Below, piece after piece: positions 46,403 to 57,841 of a DNA stretch of 64,000 nt. Origin of the DNA: Phascolomyces articulosus (taxonomy: Eukaryota; Mucoromycota; Mucoromycetes; Mucorales; Lichtheimiaceae); NCBI GenBank assembly GCA_025677815.1, contig JAIXMP010000016.1, forward strand, positions 682,001 to 746,000. The letters run 5' to 3'. Positions within the stretch are counted from its first letter, which is position 1; each line of letters opens with the position of its first letter. The translations under genes and the position numbers were made by a program. A model generated the notes under the pieces. It did not search any database. It was not told the origin of the DNA and saw only the letters and a program-made list of their open reading frames with translations.

Positions 46403-48776
46403 ATGTCACAACAACTGAAGATATCCAATATCTATAATAACAAACTTATCCAACGTTTTTTTGCTCATACTCACAATAATATCGGTTTATCTGATAAAGG
46501 TAGCGTGACTGTGGCAAGTGTTGCCGCCATTATAGCTCTTTCGTTTGCGTTGCAACAAATAAAGTCATCGTCGAGAAAACAGGCTGCATTCATTGGCATG
46601 CCTACACCTAGAGGCTCACATCCTGTTATTGGTATTTATAATATTTCATTTATTCTTTTAATTATATATAGCATGAATTTTAATATCGTCCCTCTTTTTT
46701 TATGTAACTTTATATTATATAAGACATATACTTGCACTTAGTTCCAACCTACCAGTCACGTTTCACAAGTGGCATCAAGAACTTGGTAAGAATAATAAAG
46801 AGAGGGTTTTTTAATAGTAAAATGGATATAACAACATGTTAAATAAAATTTTGTATTTAATAATAATGCTGTTTCTTTTTTTTCTCAGGTCCATATTTCC
46901 GCTTCAAGTTGGGGTCAAAGGATGTCATTGTGATAGGAACCCCCATGATAGCTCAAGAATTGCTTGCAGCACATGGAAAGTATACCTCGAACAGACCAGA
47001 GATTTCTTATGTTCATGATTTTGGTCAAAACAACAAGAGGTAGAAATAATAAGCCCCTCCCCTTCTGATATATGGGGAATAATATGCATTTTTTGGTAAA
47101 TCATAACACGCTAATTATATAAATAGAGGAGTTGCAATGGGATTGCCTCAAGAAAAGGCATGAAGCGCTTTACGAAAATCAGGTAATTTCTTCTGTGTTA
47201 TTTGGTGGCTGCTAGTTAAAAAAATAAAAACGGCTTTGATTATTCACTTTAATTATTTATTATAACATCGAAAAAAATAGTTCTTAATGCTTTGGGACCA
47301 AGAAGACTGAAAGAAGAAAACGATATCCTTTGCAAAGAAGCCGATGAGTTTGTGGATCAAATTGCCAATGGAAAGAGCATAAATCCATTACGGCCTCTTA
47401 TGCGAGTCTCCCTCAATTTTATTCTTCTTACATTTTTTAGTATACGTACTACATCCACAGATGACCCTGTATATAAAAAATCAATTCATATTATCCATAC
47501 AACCATGAGCTTGACGTGTACTATGCAATTTGCTCCCCTGTTCATTCCTGTATTGAAAGTATTTGACTCATTTTTCGGTAACAAGAGGAAATCTCTGGAT
47601 TTCCTCCAAAACACATGCAAACCATTTTATGAAAGTCTTATTGAAGAAGGTCTAGATGCTGACAGTAATAACATGGTAAAGTTATTGAACGAGGAACTCA
47701 ACCAGGGCAAACGTGGAAACTACTACAGCATGTATCACACTATCCGTAAGTTTTTGTATCATTCAACCATATATTAATATTTTCAAAATATAGGAAAATC
47801 ATATTTGTTTACTGAAACATTACGCTATTTGGGTTTATAATATAATAGATGATATGGCTGTTGCCGGTACTGACACAACGGCTGTTACCATCACGTGGGG
47901 ATTCCTTCAAATTTCTACCAGACCAGACATCCAGAAGAAGATTCAACAAGAAATTGATGCTTTTGTAAGTAAGAACGGTCGAGTACCATATTTCTGGGAG
48001 CGAGACGAAGTTCCGTTTATGATTGCCACTCAACGAGAATGCTTTCGGTTGAGACCTACTACTGAGTTTGCTGTTCCTCATGCCACTTCAGAAGACTGTA
48101 GGTTTTATCCCTTGCACTTGAACAATATTATCAATCTATTGGTATAATTGATTAATTTATATACTAAATAATTATAAACTTTGTACATGTTTATTATTAG
48201 TTGAATGGCGTGGAATGCTTATACCAAAGGGTACCTGGATAATGCCTAATATGACGGAAATACACCTGGACTATGAAAAGTACCCTAAACCTGAAGAGTT
48301 TAATCCTGAACGTTTTCTGGGTCAAACCGATACCATGGGATCATCTGCTAATCGTAAGGCAGAGGATCGTGACCAGTTTAATTTTGGATGGGGAAGGTAT
48401 TAAAACATTTTTTATAGAAATCATTTTATCTTTATATCTCTCTCAAAAATGTTAATTTCTCTATTTGATTGTATTATATTGTATAGACGTGTGTGTGTAG
48501 GTTCCCACTTGGTATGTCTTTATTACTATTTATTTACAAATAAGAAAATGCTTAGATGTAACATTTACTGATTTTTTTCTAATTCGTCTATAGGCTGAAA
48601 CACAAATGTTTAATGTTTGGGTTCGAGTTCTTTCCAGATGTAATATTGTACCAACTTTGGATAAAAATGGCAATGAGATTCTAGAAACTTTGGAAACTGT
48701 TCAAGCCATGTCTGGTCCTGTAGTGGTTTCTCCATCACCATTCCAAATTCGATTTGTTCCTCGTGGCAAACTATAA
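46403..48776 (+). CDS. Cytochrome P450, apparently inactivated by one in-frame TGA
   Basis: Nine exons from MSQQLKISNIYNNKL (46403) to VPRGKL (stop 48774-48776). An N-terminal hydrophobic anchor (VTVASVAAIIALSFALQQ) gives ER targeting. Then come FHKWHQELGPYFRFKLG, helix C, LNALGPRRLKEENDILCKEA, helix I MAVAGTDTTAVTITW (A-G-T-D-T-T), E-x-x-R in QRECFRLRP, FNPERFLG and the heme loop FGWGRRVCVG (F-x-x-G-x-R-x-C-x-G). The frame is fixed on both sides of exon 4 (about 47126-47181) by splice phase, yet this exon has TGA at 47161-47163 exactly where the helix-C Trp of W-x-x-x-R belongs (stop then SALRK). All else is intact, so a recent nonsense mutation or a base error is likely. Substrate unknown; the intact form would be a microsomal monooxygenase. 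Confidence 0.8.
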
Positions 48777-49172
48777 AACTGTTGATCCTTCCCCTCTCTT
48801 TTTATATTATTTTTATCCAATAAAGAGGAATACTATACATTCCAATTAAACACTCATGTATACAATCTGAATTTAGATAATGTACATTTTTATTTACATA
48901 TTATTACAAACGTTAAAAATAATGAATTGGAAAATAATTGTCTATATGTGGTGGCGCTTCAATAAAGAAATCACAAACGACGTTAATTTCTTTTCGTGAT
49001 CCACAACCTATATATGATACAATAACGATTATCTGGTTCTATAGGTATATCAATATTTATGTTAAAGGGCATATATAATTATAATATATATACAAAAATA
49101 TGCTGAAAATGGTACAAAAAGCCATTATTAAATAGCTTTAACATAGGCAAAATTCTTTGCGATAGCATCCCA
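48777..49172. other. Convergent intergenic, 3' flanks
   Basis: The interval lies between the P450 stop and the stop of the Zn2Cys6 factor. Its first part is the source of the 3' flank duplicated near 45550. No gene found. Confidence 0.5.
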
Positions 49173-51459
49173 TCACATTAAAATACTATCCATTTCTCTC
49201 ATTTGATTAACAAGCTCAGATAGTACAACCGCATTTTGAGAGCGGTCACCCATTTCATCCCGCATATAAATGTCGACACAACGTTTCAGGTTTTTACGTG
49301 CTTGTGAGCGGGTTTTGATATCTGTATGATTGCAGTTTCGTAAAATCATTGAGGTGGCTAGTGAAATCAACCTAAAATACTACGTGTCAGTAATGCAGAA
49401 TTATGGTTTTAATAGTGTCATTTTTCTATCATTTACCCGTCTGTGATGGATGGTATCTCTGGTAATTGTAATGTATCCAATATTTCAACAATATTATTAG
49501 CTGCCATTGTGCATAAATCTAATAGTTGTATTTCACAGTCATTTCTTCCACTAGTTATTTTGGCAGTGATGGGTTGATAACGCAATAATAATACTCCAGC
49601 ATAAAGAACTCGATGCATTGCTAAAAGGAAGAGGAATGGTATTTAACATTCATCTAGTAATATTTCCCATCCTTACCCTCTTTCATTCTCTCTTTCATTG
49701 TATTTACCTCTATTCTTATCAGCACAAATTGTCTCCATCTTTGTCTGAAATTCAATCAGCAAGTTATCCAACTCATTTCTAAACTCAATACTGGAAACTG
49801 ACTTTGGTCCATAGAATAACACCAAAATACGACAAAGTGTTTGCGCCAGGGAATACATCTCCATGAGTTCATTATGAATTACCCTGGTTTCACTGATATC
49901 TTTTTCAGCTTCTTCAAGTAGTTTTGGTAACGGCCCATTCGTGATCGAGTTGATGATAAACCCTTCCTCTGGCTGAAGTTCATACTCCAAAGGGGCCTCA
50001 ACATTAATATTATCATCCCTAATGGTAAATGGTTTTCCACATGCAGCTGAAAAAAACTTGTCAAGAGCATACAACGTATAGGCTATTCGTCGTCTTAATT
50101 GGATTTCGCGTTTAGAAAGGTATTGTACGTTTGAATCGTAGAGTAAATCCATATCCTGGGCCTATTTATTGTTAACTACAAGTCAGTATCACGAATGAAG
50201 AGTCCAATTCTAATTTCTGAGTTACCAATCAACATACCATTCTTACTGCCTACTCAACCATTTCATTCATTAAAATGATTGTTAGCATACTAATAAAAGT
50301 AATTGATTTTATAAAAGAAAGAGAATTTACCGCCCCGAGTATAAGCCTAGTGTACAATTCGTGGTTAGTAAATGAGCATTATGTTAAATAGTGCATATGT
50401 TTCATCTCTACTGCATCCTCAATGCATACCAATTGGTAGATGATCCATCACAACTTTCCGATCCTGGAGCTAAGGTAGCCAGTAAAATTAGAGTTTGCAC
50501 TGTAGTGATATTTGACCGTCTATAAGAATGCCCCATAGCCCCCATCGCTTTCTTTCTTAATAGGCGTCCTATAGTTGATATTTCATTTTGATTCTTCAAT
50601 TCTGGAGGGAGAAAGTGACATCCAACAGCGCATACTGAATAGAAAAGATATTTGTCAAGAGGCTGTGGATACTGATAGTAAAATTGAGTTAGGAACTCGT
50701 ATTTGTTGATCACCATAGTCACTGAATACAAGGATACCATAAAGCATCTGTCAAAATAATTAGCTTTTAAATGCCACCATAAGAGTTTTTGTGTTTTTTC
50801 ATGCAAAATCTAAATGGCAATTTTATATATTACCCTCCTATCATGCATTCTGCCAGTTCTAGAGTTAATCCAGGTATTTCTTGTATCAAATTGAGTACAT
50901 GGCTGCATCGATCGTGTATCAAATCTTGCGAAAGTTCAATGATGGATGTTGATGATGGTGATGAGGATGATATTGTTGACAGTGACGGCTGCAAGAAAAC
51001 AGTAGTAGACGTCAACGGATCTTGCTGTGGTTGTTGGATCATGTCAGACAAAATTATGTCATCACTGTGATCATACGATATAGTTCTACATTGTACGGAC
51101 ACTTCAGATGTTGAAGAAATATCGTTATTTTTATTGTTTTTTCGTCGTTCCTCTTCCAAAAGCTGTTCCAGTATTTGTACACGCTGCTCAAGTGAAGCTG
51201 TATACTCTTTTGATGGTGGACCCATTTTTTTTCGTGTTGAAACAAACCGACATTCAACACCATCTTTCTCACAACCGCTGCATGGCATCTGAATGTTTGC
51301 ATTACATCGAACTTTTCGTTTACGACAATTGTCACAGCTCTTACTGTTCCTGTCACTTTTCGTCTTGGTATTATTTTGTTTGCTAATGAGTGTTGTATTT
51401 CTTAATCTCGGAATGGGTAGAGTTTTTGAAGGCTGTTGTGATGGGAATGAATCATTCAT
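49173..51459 (-). CDS. Zn2Cys6 fungal-specific transcription factor
   Basis: Five or six exons from MNDSFPSQQPSKTL (start 51459) give roughly 620 residues. Residues 38-72 hold the binuclear zinc cluster SCDNCRKRKVRCNANIQ, MPCSGCEKDGVECRF (C-x2-C-x6-C-x7-C-x2-C-x6-C). A basic linker (STRKKMGPPSKEY) leads to a coiled coil for dimerisation (LEQRVQILEQLLEEERRK). Later exons carry the middle homology region: YFDRCFMVSLYSVTMVINKY, YLFYSVCAVGCHFLPPELK, TVQTLILLATLAPGSESCDG, and RRRIAYTLYALDKFFSAACG followed by GKPFTIRDDNINVEAPLEYE, as in Fungal_trans (PF04082-type) domains. The factor is nuclear and should bind CGG repeats. The target is not evident; a P450 gene is its convergent neighbour, and a CGG-N6-CCG site lies upstream of the MFS gene in the same window. 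Confidence 0.9.
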
Positions 51460-51890
51460 ATTGCTGATTATTTTGGGGTGTTTTCGAATGTGTTAATGTA
51501 ACAATATGACCGTGTATAATAAATATGTACAAAATAAAGGAATAGGTAGAATAATGAAGCAAAGTTGCACCAAAATTTTCTTTATTTTAGGTCTAGTAGG
51601 CAAAAACACAGTTTGACTAACAATAGAAATGGTACCTAGATCTACGTGATTTATTTCACTTAAAAAATAAAGATTAGTGCGTTATAGGAACATGAAACAT
51701 AGAGAAGTGCCCGAATAATTTGAATCAAGGGCAAAAATTAATAATGTCAACGTCCGTTTCGATAACATAAAGTGATGAGTTTGTGAATATGGATACTTTG
51801 TTGTTACAAATGGATTATTATACGCATACGTATATTTCAAATGCTTTTTTATATCTTTTATAGATAAAATATGTTAAAAAAAATAATATA

Positions 51891-52064
51891 CAGTTAATCC
51901 TCGATTTTTCACTCCCACATTTTGCAAACTTTACAAATTTCGCATCAATTTTTGGAACTTCATCGCACAAATCCACTGCTTATTCGCTCCCCTTTTAGTA
52001 CAAGTCACCAAGTTCTGCACCGATTTTTGGACTTTCCTGTGTTGCAAATGTCGAGGGTTGGCTG
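51891..52064. mobile_element. MITE-like element with pogo/Tigger-like ends
   Basis: The left end CAGTTAATCCTCGATTTTTC and the inverted right end CAGCCAACCCTCGACATTTG agree at most of the first 18 bases. The left flank is TA. The 174-base interior codes for nothing and contains a diverged direct repeat (GCATCAATTTTTGGAACTT / GCACCGATTTTTGGACTTT). CAGTTAAYCCTCGA-type ends are typical of pogo/Tigger DNA transposons and their non-autonomous derivatives. The right flank is not TA, so the target duplication is not confirmed. Confidence 0.5.
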
Positions 52065-52124
52065 CAAATGTGATACAGTAGTACGCTAATATAGATAAAA
52101 AGGTCGTTATTTTTATATAAAAGC

Positions 52125-52487
52125 TTAATCAAATTTTTCATGATATTCAAATTGAATATAATTGTTGTCTTTTTTTTTTGCATGAGGATGGATGTCATCA
52201 GGAGTAATATATGGACATGCAGAAACAATAATACACTTGAAACGTACTGCTGTCTTGACCAGAAGAATGATGGCATCCGTCGTGATACTATGTCCTACTA
52301 CATGAATATTGATAAAATGCGCTACTCTTGTAGTAAAGGAAAAGTCGGAAAGTATCTCAAAGTGTTTATTCCTATACATATGTTTAACTTCAACATCCAT
52401 GACATTCATCATCTTATACAGTATTATACCTTTATTTCTAGAAATTATTATGGGCAGGATATAGATAGGGTATTGTTGTGCTTTCAA
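52125..52487 (-). pseudogene. Second leucine-rich-repeat gene fragment
   Basis: The minus frame reads HFEILSDFSFTTRVAHFINI, HVVGHSITTDAIILLVKTAV and IIVSACPYITPDDIHPHA. The C-P-Y-I-T-P-D-D pattern is what F-box LRR proteins of the AMN1 type show. No F-box, start or splice-consistent neighbour was found, and the frame upstream is closed by a stop. Likely a decayed C-terminal piece. Confidence 0.4.
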
Positions 52488-53248
52488 CTTGGAAAATATG
52501 ATGTTGTTTCAATTTTAAGGCATGGAGACAAAACTTTTCAGTTTGCCAGGGTTCATTGTTTTTATAGGTGATTTTACACCATTGCCATTTAACAATATCT
52601 CGAACCTGGAAGGGGGATCATACCTGCGTGCATGACCGTAGCATATAATATGCATTTATTCCATCAACAATAATCCTAGCACACATCGTATCGAGTGTTG
52701 TTGTCTTTTTATTATCCGAAACGCGCAAGGTGTTAAATAAATAGATTTTACGTAAATGATACAACGTGTAAATAGAGAAAGGACAATATTAGAGAAGACT
52801 ATGGTTTCATTGTTTTAATACTGGTGTTCAATGTGCGCGGTGAATCGGAAATACCATTTGGCTTTATGAGGTAAAAAAAAAATAGGTACCATCCACCTTC
52901 CTATCACCTTCATCCGCTTATTGATATAAAATTTCTAAAGGAACAGGAACAGCAATAATAATAATGATATCTATTATAGTCTTTTTATCATATACTGAAG
53001 ACAAATATAAATTATAAACTTGATGTTTTTAAAACAAGTTCAATAAATGAAAGAAATGATGATTATTTTCACAACAAAACAATTACGATTTCAATTCGCG
53101 CACTGTTATTATTCACTGGCCAGGGTCTCCAGGTGGCGGGCGCGAACAAAAGCTGTTGCTTTCTTTTAAAATTTTCCTGTGTGTAAAGTGAGTGAGCGAG
53201 TGTGTGTCTGTGAGTTATTATTACTTTATATTTTTTTTCTTTTCAACT

Positions 53249-54924
53249 ATGAATCGATGGAGACCTGCATCACGAACGATCACTCGATCATTATCTTCAT
53301 TATGTGGACCTCATGTCTCTAATACAATGTCACACCAACGTAATGTTAAATTACCCACGACTTTATCACACCACAATGTCATGACAACGCGCTCCATTTC
53401 ATGGAAAGGTTTATTTTCACCTTCCAAAAAGAATGCGACCCAGGAAGCCGCTTCCCTCGACCAAACCAATGCAATCAAACTTTCACCAGACAACCTGTTT
53501 CATAAACTTTCCAAGTCTCCTTTGCCAGAACTTCGCGATCGTGCCGCCATAATCAATAAATATGGTGTATGTGCTGTGTGCGATACTCATGAGGATCACG
53601 ATCATAAACGAGCTCCCGTGTTTGAATGTCCTGACTGTGGTTACCCAACCCATTGTAGTGAGGAACATTATCATGAAGGGTATCAAGCACATCAAGACAT
53701 TTGTCATATTTTGAGAGAACAAAATGAAGATGATCATGATCTTCGTTCGGGTAGATCGATGTCAGAATTTGAATTCCCTAGTAAGTTCATTGAATGATAT
53801 TTGCGAACCTCGGATAATGGATGGGAAGAGGAAGAAAGGAAAAAAGAACAATGAGGGGGGAATTTTTGATGCATAGAAATTAGGATGAGAGTGAAGAGAA
53901 TAACTTATTAATATCCATTAAACGCGCGTGTATATCTATATTATACATAATCAATTAGGTGCTCAGGGATTCGATGAAACCGTCAACATGGCCAATTGGG
54001 ATGTATTCTTCTATACCCGTAGTTTTCCTTCCATGGATTCAGATCGATCCATGCGTCATGTATCGAAGCTTTTAACATATCCAATTACGGTAGCATCGAT
54101 TCTTCATGAATCATGCCCATATCAACCCGGTAAAGAAATTACATCTGAAGGCATGCGCTCCATCTCTGGTAAGTTATTTATTTCTTTTTCTTCAATTGAG
54201 AGAGGCGATGACGATGGAATGAGTGTAAAAAATAAAAGAAGAATATTCAACAAGAGCATATATATTTTATTTGTTGTAAATAGCATTACGAACAGTTCTC
54301 TATCCACGACACGAAGTTGCCAAAGATGGCGTGACATTAATTCGATCGGAAACTATTAATGTATATGTGGTCGGTGCACGCGCCGAAGCTTCTTTACCAC
54401 AATATATTTGGCTTCAATTAGCGTACTTGTTCCCTCATACGCCCTTCCATGTTCATTTCATTGGACCTGATACATTACCTGCTGGCAAGGAGCCTTTCAC
54501 TTCCTCCTTAAACGAACGTCTGATATTCACTTATGACAACAGCCTCTACCATGATTATCATGAAAAGATTGACAAATTCGACCCATATACCGATTTGTTC
54601 TTTTTGTTTTCACCAGGCATTGGCCATGCTTCTGCACGTGAAGGATGGAAAATGTCGATCGAAAAGGCATTGGAAACCAAATGTCCGATCTTTATTACAG
54701 GCTATGACAAGGCAGATATGACCACTGACATTGAAGCGGTAGAACAAGATTATCAGGGCGAATTTGACTGGGTTCTTAACCCGACAGAAAATCAATTCAG
54801 CAGTCTCAAGCGCGACATAAACTTGATGGATGTTCGCCAAACCATTAATGCCAATTGGGGTATCTGGGGTATTCGCGGTAAACGATATGATGTAACACAT
54901 CAACCCGAAGATGATGACGAGTAG
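53249..54924 (+). CDS. MSS51: Mss51-like mitochondrial COX1 translation/assembly factor (MYND zinc finger)
   Basis: Three exons (53249-53780, 53959-54169, 54284-54924) give about 460 residues. The N-terminus (MNRWRPASRTITRSLSSLCG) is basic and acid-free, a mitochondrial presequence. Around residue 110 lies a MYND-type zinc finger: YGVCAVCDTHEDHDHK, FECPDCGYPTHCSEEHYHEG and HQDICHIL. The C-terminal half has ANWDVFFYTRSFPSMDSDRS, LTYPITVASILHESCPY, ALRTVLYPRHE and GPDTLPAGKEPF, the conserved order of Mss51 proteins. Mss51 activates translation of COX1 mRNA and binds new Cox1 in the inner membrane. Yeast Mss51 senses heme through two N-terminal Cys-Pro motifs; here the only Cys-Pro I see is inside the zinc finger, so heme control may differ. 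Confidence 0.88.
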
Positions 54925-55362
54925 AAACGTGTTTTTTTTATTATTTTATTATTTAGAAAGGCCTTACCATCACTATTCTTATTATTAAAAAAACAACACA
55001 ACATCAATCCCAGTTTTTCTTGTTTCCTTCCTCCCAAAATCCTAATCATGACATAGTTGTACACAAATGATACATATTATAAATATATGAAAAACAAAAA
55101 CATATAGAAAAAATGATTATATATATAAAACTTTAATTCTGCATTTCAATCGTCATTAAGTTACATTCACGTGCTAAAATTGTACTACCCGCCTGCTCTT
55201 TTTTTTATTATTCCTCTTTTCTTTGCATCCCCAAAGAAAAAAAAAAAGTAAATGTTATATTTTCAAAAAAAAAAAAAAAAAAAAAACGGATCCTTTTTTC
55301 TTTTTCTTTTTCTTCTTTTCTTGTAAATTAACTTTTTTTTATATATACATTTTTTTTCATTA
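54925..55362. other. Intergenic between MSS51 and CDS1 genes
   Basis: Contains the 3' flank of the Mss51-like gene and the promoter of the CDS1 gene, with a 22-base A run at 55265-55286 followed by a pyrimidine-rich leader up to the ATG. No gene found. Confidence 0.5.
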
Positions 55363-57841
55363 ATGGGTGGTAAACGAAGAGCCGGCATTATGGGCCATAA
55401 TAACAACAACAGAAAGATGGATACCAGTTCTCAACAACAACATAATGTCACTGATTTGGAAGAAGAAAAAGAACCTGTCATGTTGGCAGCAGAAGCTTCT
55501 TCAAAAAAATGGAAAAATTGGTGGATACGAACTATTACTACGTTCATGATGATTGGTGCCTTTTTCACTATTTTGGCTTCCGGTCATATGTGGATCATTT
55601 TAATGGTGACAGCTATTCAAATTATAGTCTATGGAGAAGTCGTTCAAATTGCTCAAGCACCTGCAAAAGAGAGTCAAGTGCGTTGGTATAAAACACTTTC
55701 ATGGTAAGTTTATCGGTTTAAACAATGGAAAAATGAGAGGGGAGAGGAGGCGTTTATATGATAGGGTAGGGTATGTCTAATATATAAATATATGTACTAT
55801 AGGTACTTTTTCGTATCAGCTATGTATTTTCTTTATGGAGAATCCATCATTTATTATTTCCAAGAAATTATTCTTGTGGATGCTTTCTTATTGCCATTTG
55901 CCACTCATCATCGATTTATCAGTTTTGTTCTTTATGTCATTGGTAAATAATTCATTGGGGCTTACCTGTAGTTACTAAGGAGGGGGAAGGGGAGGGTGAT
56001 TTGTGGCTGTGGACAACTTGGAGTTGTTATAATGGATTATTGCCAATGGTTACGAATTTACTTTGCACTTTTTCGGTTGACAATCTGTTGATTGTCATTG
56101 AGTTAAGGAAAAAAGATGTTTATTAATTTGTATCCGATTGTTGTAATTTTCATCCATTAGGTTTCGTATTCTTCGTTGCTAATTTGCGTAAAGGGCTCTA
56201 TAAACGTCAATTTGCACAATTCGGTTGGACTCATATGGCATTGATTTTAATTGTGGTTCAGAGTCATTTCATTGTGAACAATATTCTTGAAGGATTAATC
56301 TGGTAAACTATTGACCATGGACAAATCATTGGTTAGAGGAAGAGGAGAAGAGATACACCATGTTAGAGTGGAAAAACGAAGAATGCAGAGTCTAATGAAA
56401 TTGTTTAGAGTGTGAAAATGTAAAAGTGGGGTGGCCTGTGTGGGGTTTCTTTTTTTATGTGTGAACTAAAACAATGTTTATAAATATGATTTTAGGTTTG
56501 TACTCCCGGTATCCTTGGTGATCTGCAATGATATTTTTGCTTATGTTTGTGGATTCTTCTGGGGTCGAACGCAACTTATTAAACTTAGCCCTAAAAAGAC
56601 AGTCGAAGGTTTCTTGGGTGCTTGGCTTTGTACCTTAGTATTTGGATTTTTGGTAAGTTGTTGTTTTTAAAAAAAATAGGGTGAGGAAAGAGTAAAAAAA
56701 AAGAGAAATGAAGTGATTGTTTTCAATTTTTTTTTTTGGGGTGGTGGTTTTTAACGAATTGTATTTATATTTATAGTGGGCTACTTTGCTTATGCATTTT
56801 AATTATTTCACTTGTCCAGCCAAGGTAACGTGATTAGTAGTTTTTTTTTAATATGGCAAAATGAGAGAAAAGGGAAAAAGAGAACATGTGAATTTACAAT
56901 AGAATCTTTATTTTTTTCACTGACTTGAAACTGGCTTATTAATTTCTATAATTACCGAATTTAGGACTTGGCAACATCTGCTTGGACTGCAGAATCATGC
57001 GAACCCAGAAACCCAGTATTTACTTTCAAATCATATGCTATTCCTGAAGTATTAGCCTCTGTTACTGAATATACTGTAAGTGGAGATATTTATATTTATG
57101 TATATGGAAACAGAGGAATAATGGAGTAATTCAATAAATGGGATGGAATTAGAAGAAAGGGAAAAACATATGCGTTTTTATATTGACAAATAAATGTATT
57201 TCATAATACTAATTAACTAATTGACATATGTTTAAAACATGTTAATTATTATAGGGCTGGACTGAAGTATGGATTGCACCTATTCAAATTCATGCTTTAA
57301 TTATGGCCTGTTTTGCTTCATTAATTGCACCCTTTGGTGGTTTCTTTGCAAGTGGTGTTAAACGAGCTTTCAATATTAAAGATTTTGGACAAAGTATACC
57401 TGGTCACGGTGGTATGACGGATCGTATGGATTGTCAATTCCTTATGGGATTATTTGCATCAATTTACTACACAAGTTTTATTAAGGTAAAAATAAAAAGG
57501 AATCACTGGGGAACATTGGATATTGATGTGTTGTACCATTATGAATGGTTGGGATATTTTTATATATAAATACATAATATATATATATGGATTGGTGTGT
57601 GTGTACATGTTCTTCAAGAATGTTTTATGTTGTGAAACTTATTATTGTTCAATGTTCCACATTTTTTTTCTTATAGACACATAGTCAATCCGTTGGACAA
57701 ATATTGGCTTTAGTCGTTGGTAACCTTTCTACGAATGATCAACTTGAATTATTGGAAAGGTTGCTAACATTTTTTGTGAATAATGGTGTTTTGCACGAAT
57801 CTGTTCTCGAAAAATGCGGAGCGAGCGCCCTTCTCCCATAA
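55363..57841 (+). CDS. CDS1: Phosphatidate cytidylyltransferase (CDP-diacylglycerol synthase)
   Basis: Eight exons give about 455 residues from [15 protein letters not shown] to [12 protein letters not shown] basic, Gln-rich cytosolic N-terminus is followed by some eight membrane helices ([58 protein letters not shown]). [20 protein letters not shown] and [14 protein letters not shown] are conserved in CDS enzymes. The family signature is complete: [19 protein letters not shown] with M-x-D-R-M-D after it (S/K..R..K-D-F-G...P-G-H-G-G-x-x-D-R-x-D), where the acids bind Mg2+ and CTP. The enzyme makes CDP-diacylglycerol from CTP and phosphatidate at the ER, feeding phosphatidylinositol, phosphatidylserine and cardiolipin. 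Length and topology are normal. The C-terminal exon ([19 protein letters not shown]) is also conserved. Confidence 0.93.

Larger units (their letters stand above)
51460..53248. other. Intergenic with MITE-like element and LRR fragment
   Basis: Apart from the two relics listed separately (51891-52064 and 52125-52487), the interval is AT-rich. The plus-strand open frame at 52140-52571 is the antisense of the LRR relic and is not taken as a gene. GT-rich sequence at 53180-53215 is the leader of the Mss51-like gene. Confidence 0.45.

Noticed and set aside
46158..46409. Minus-strand ORF containing SPARHWMHEF, thought of as a retroelement relic
   Set aside because: It overlaps the P450 promoter and start, is short, and I cannot name a matching element.
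46633..46754. Apparent frame break between P450 exons 1 and 2
   Set aside because: The CCAG acceptor a few bases inside (before TCACGTTTC) joins in phase and keeps FHKWHQELG.
52140..52571. 143-codon plus-strand ORF rich in Tyr, Asn and Ile
   Set aside because: It has no motif, and its antisense shows the LRR pattern CPYITPDD, so the minus strand is the likelier relic.
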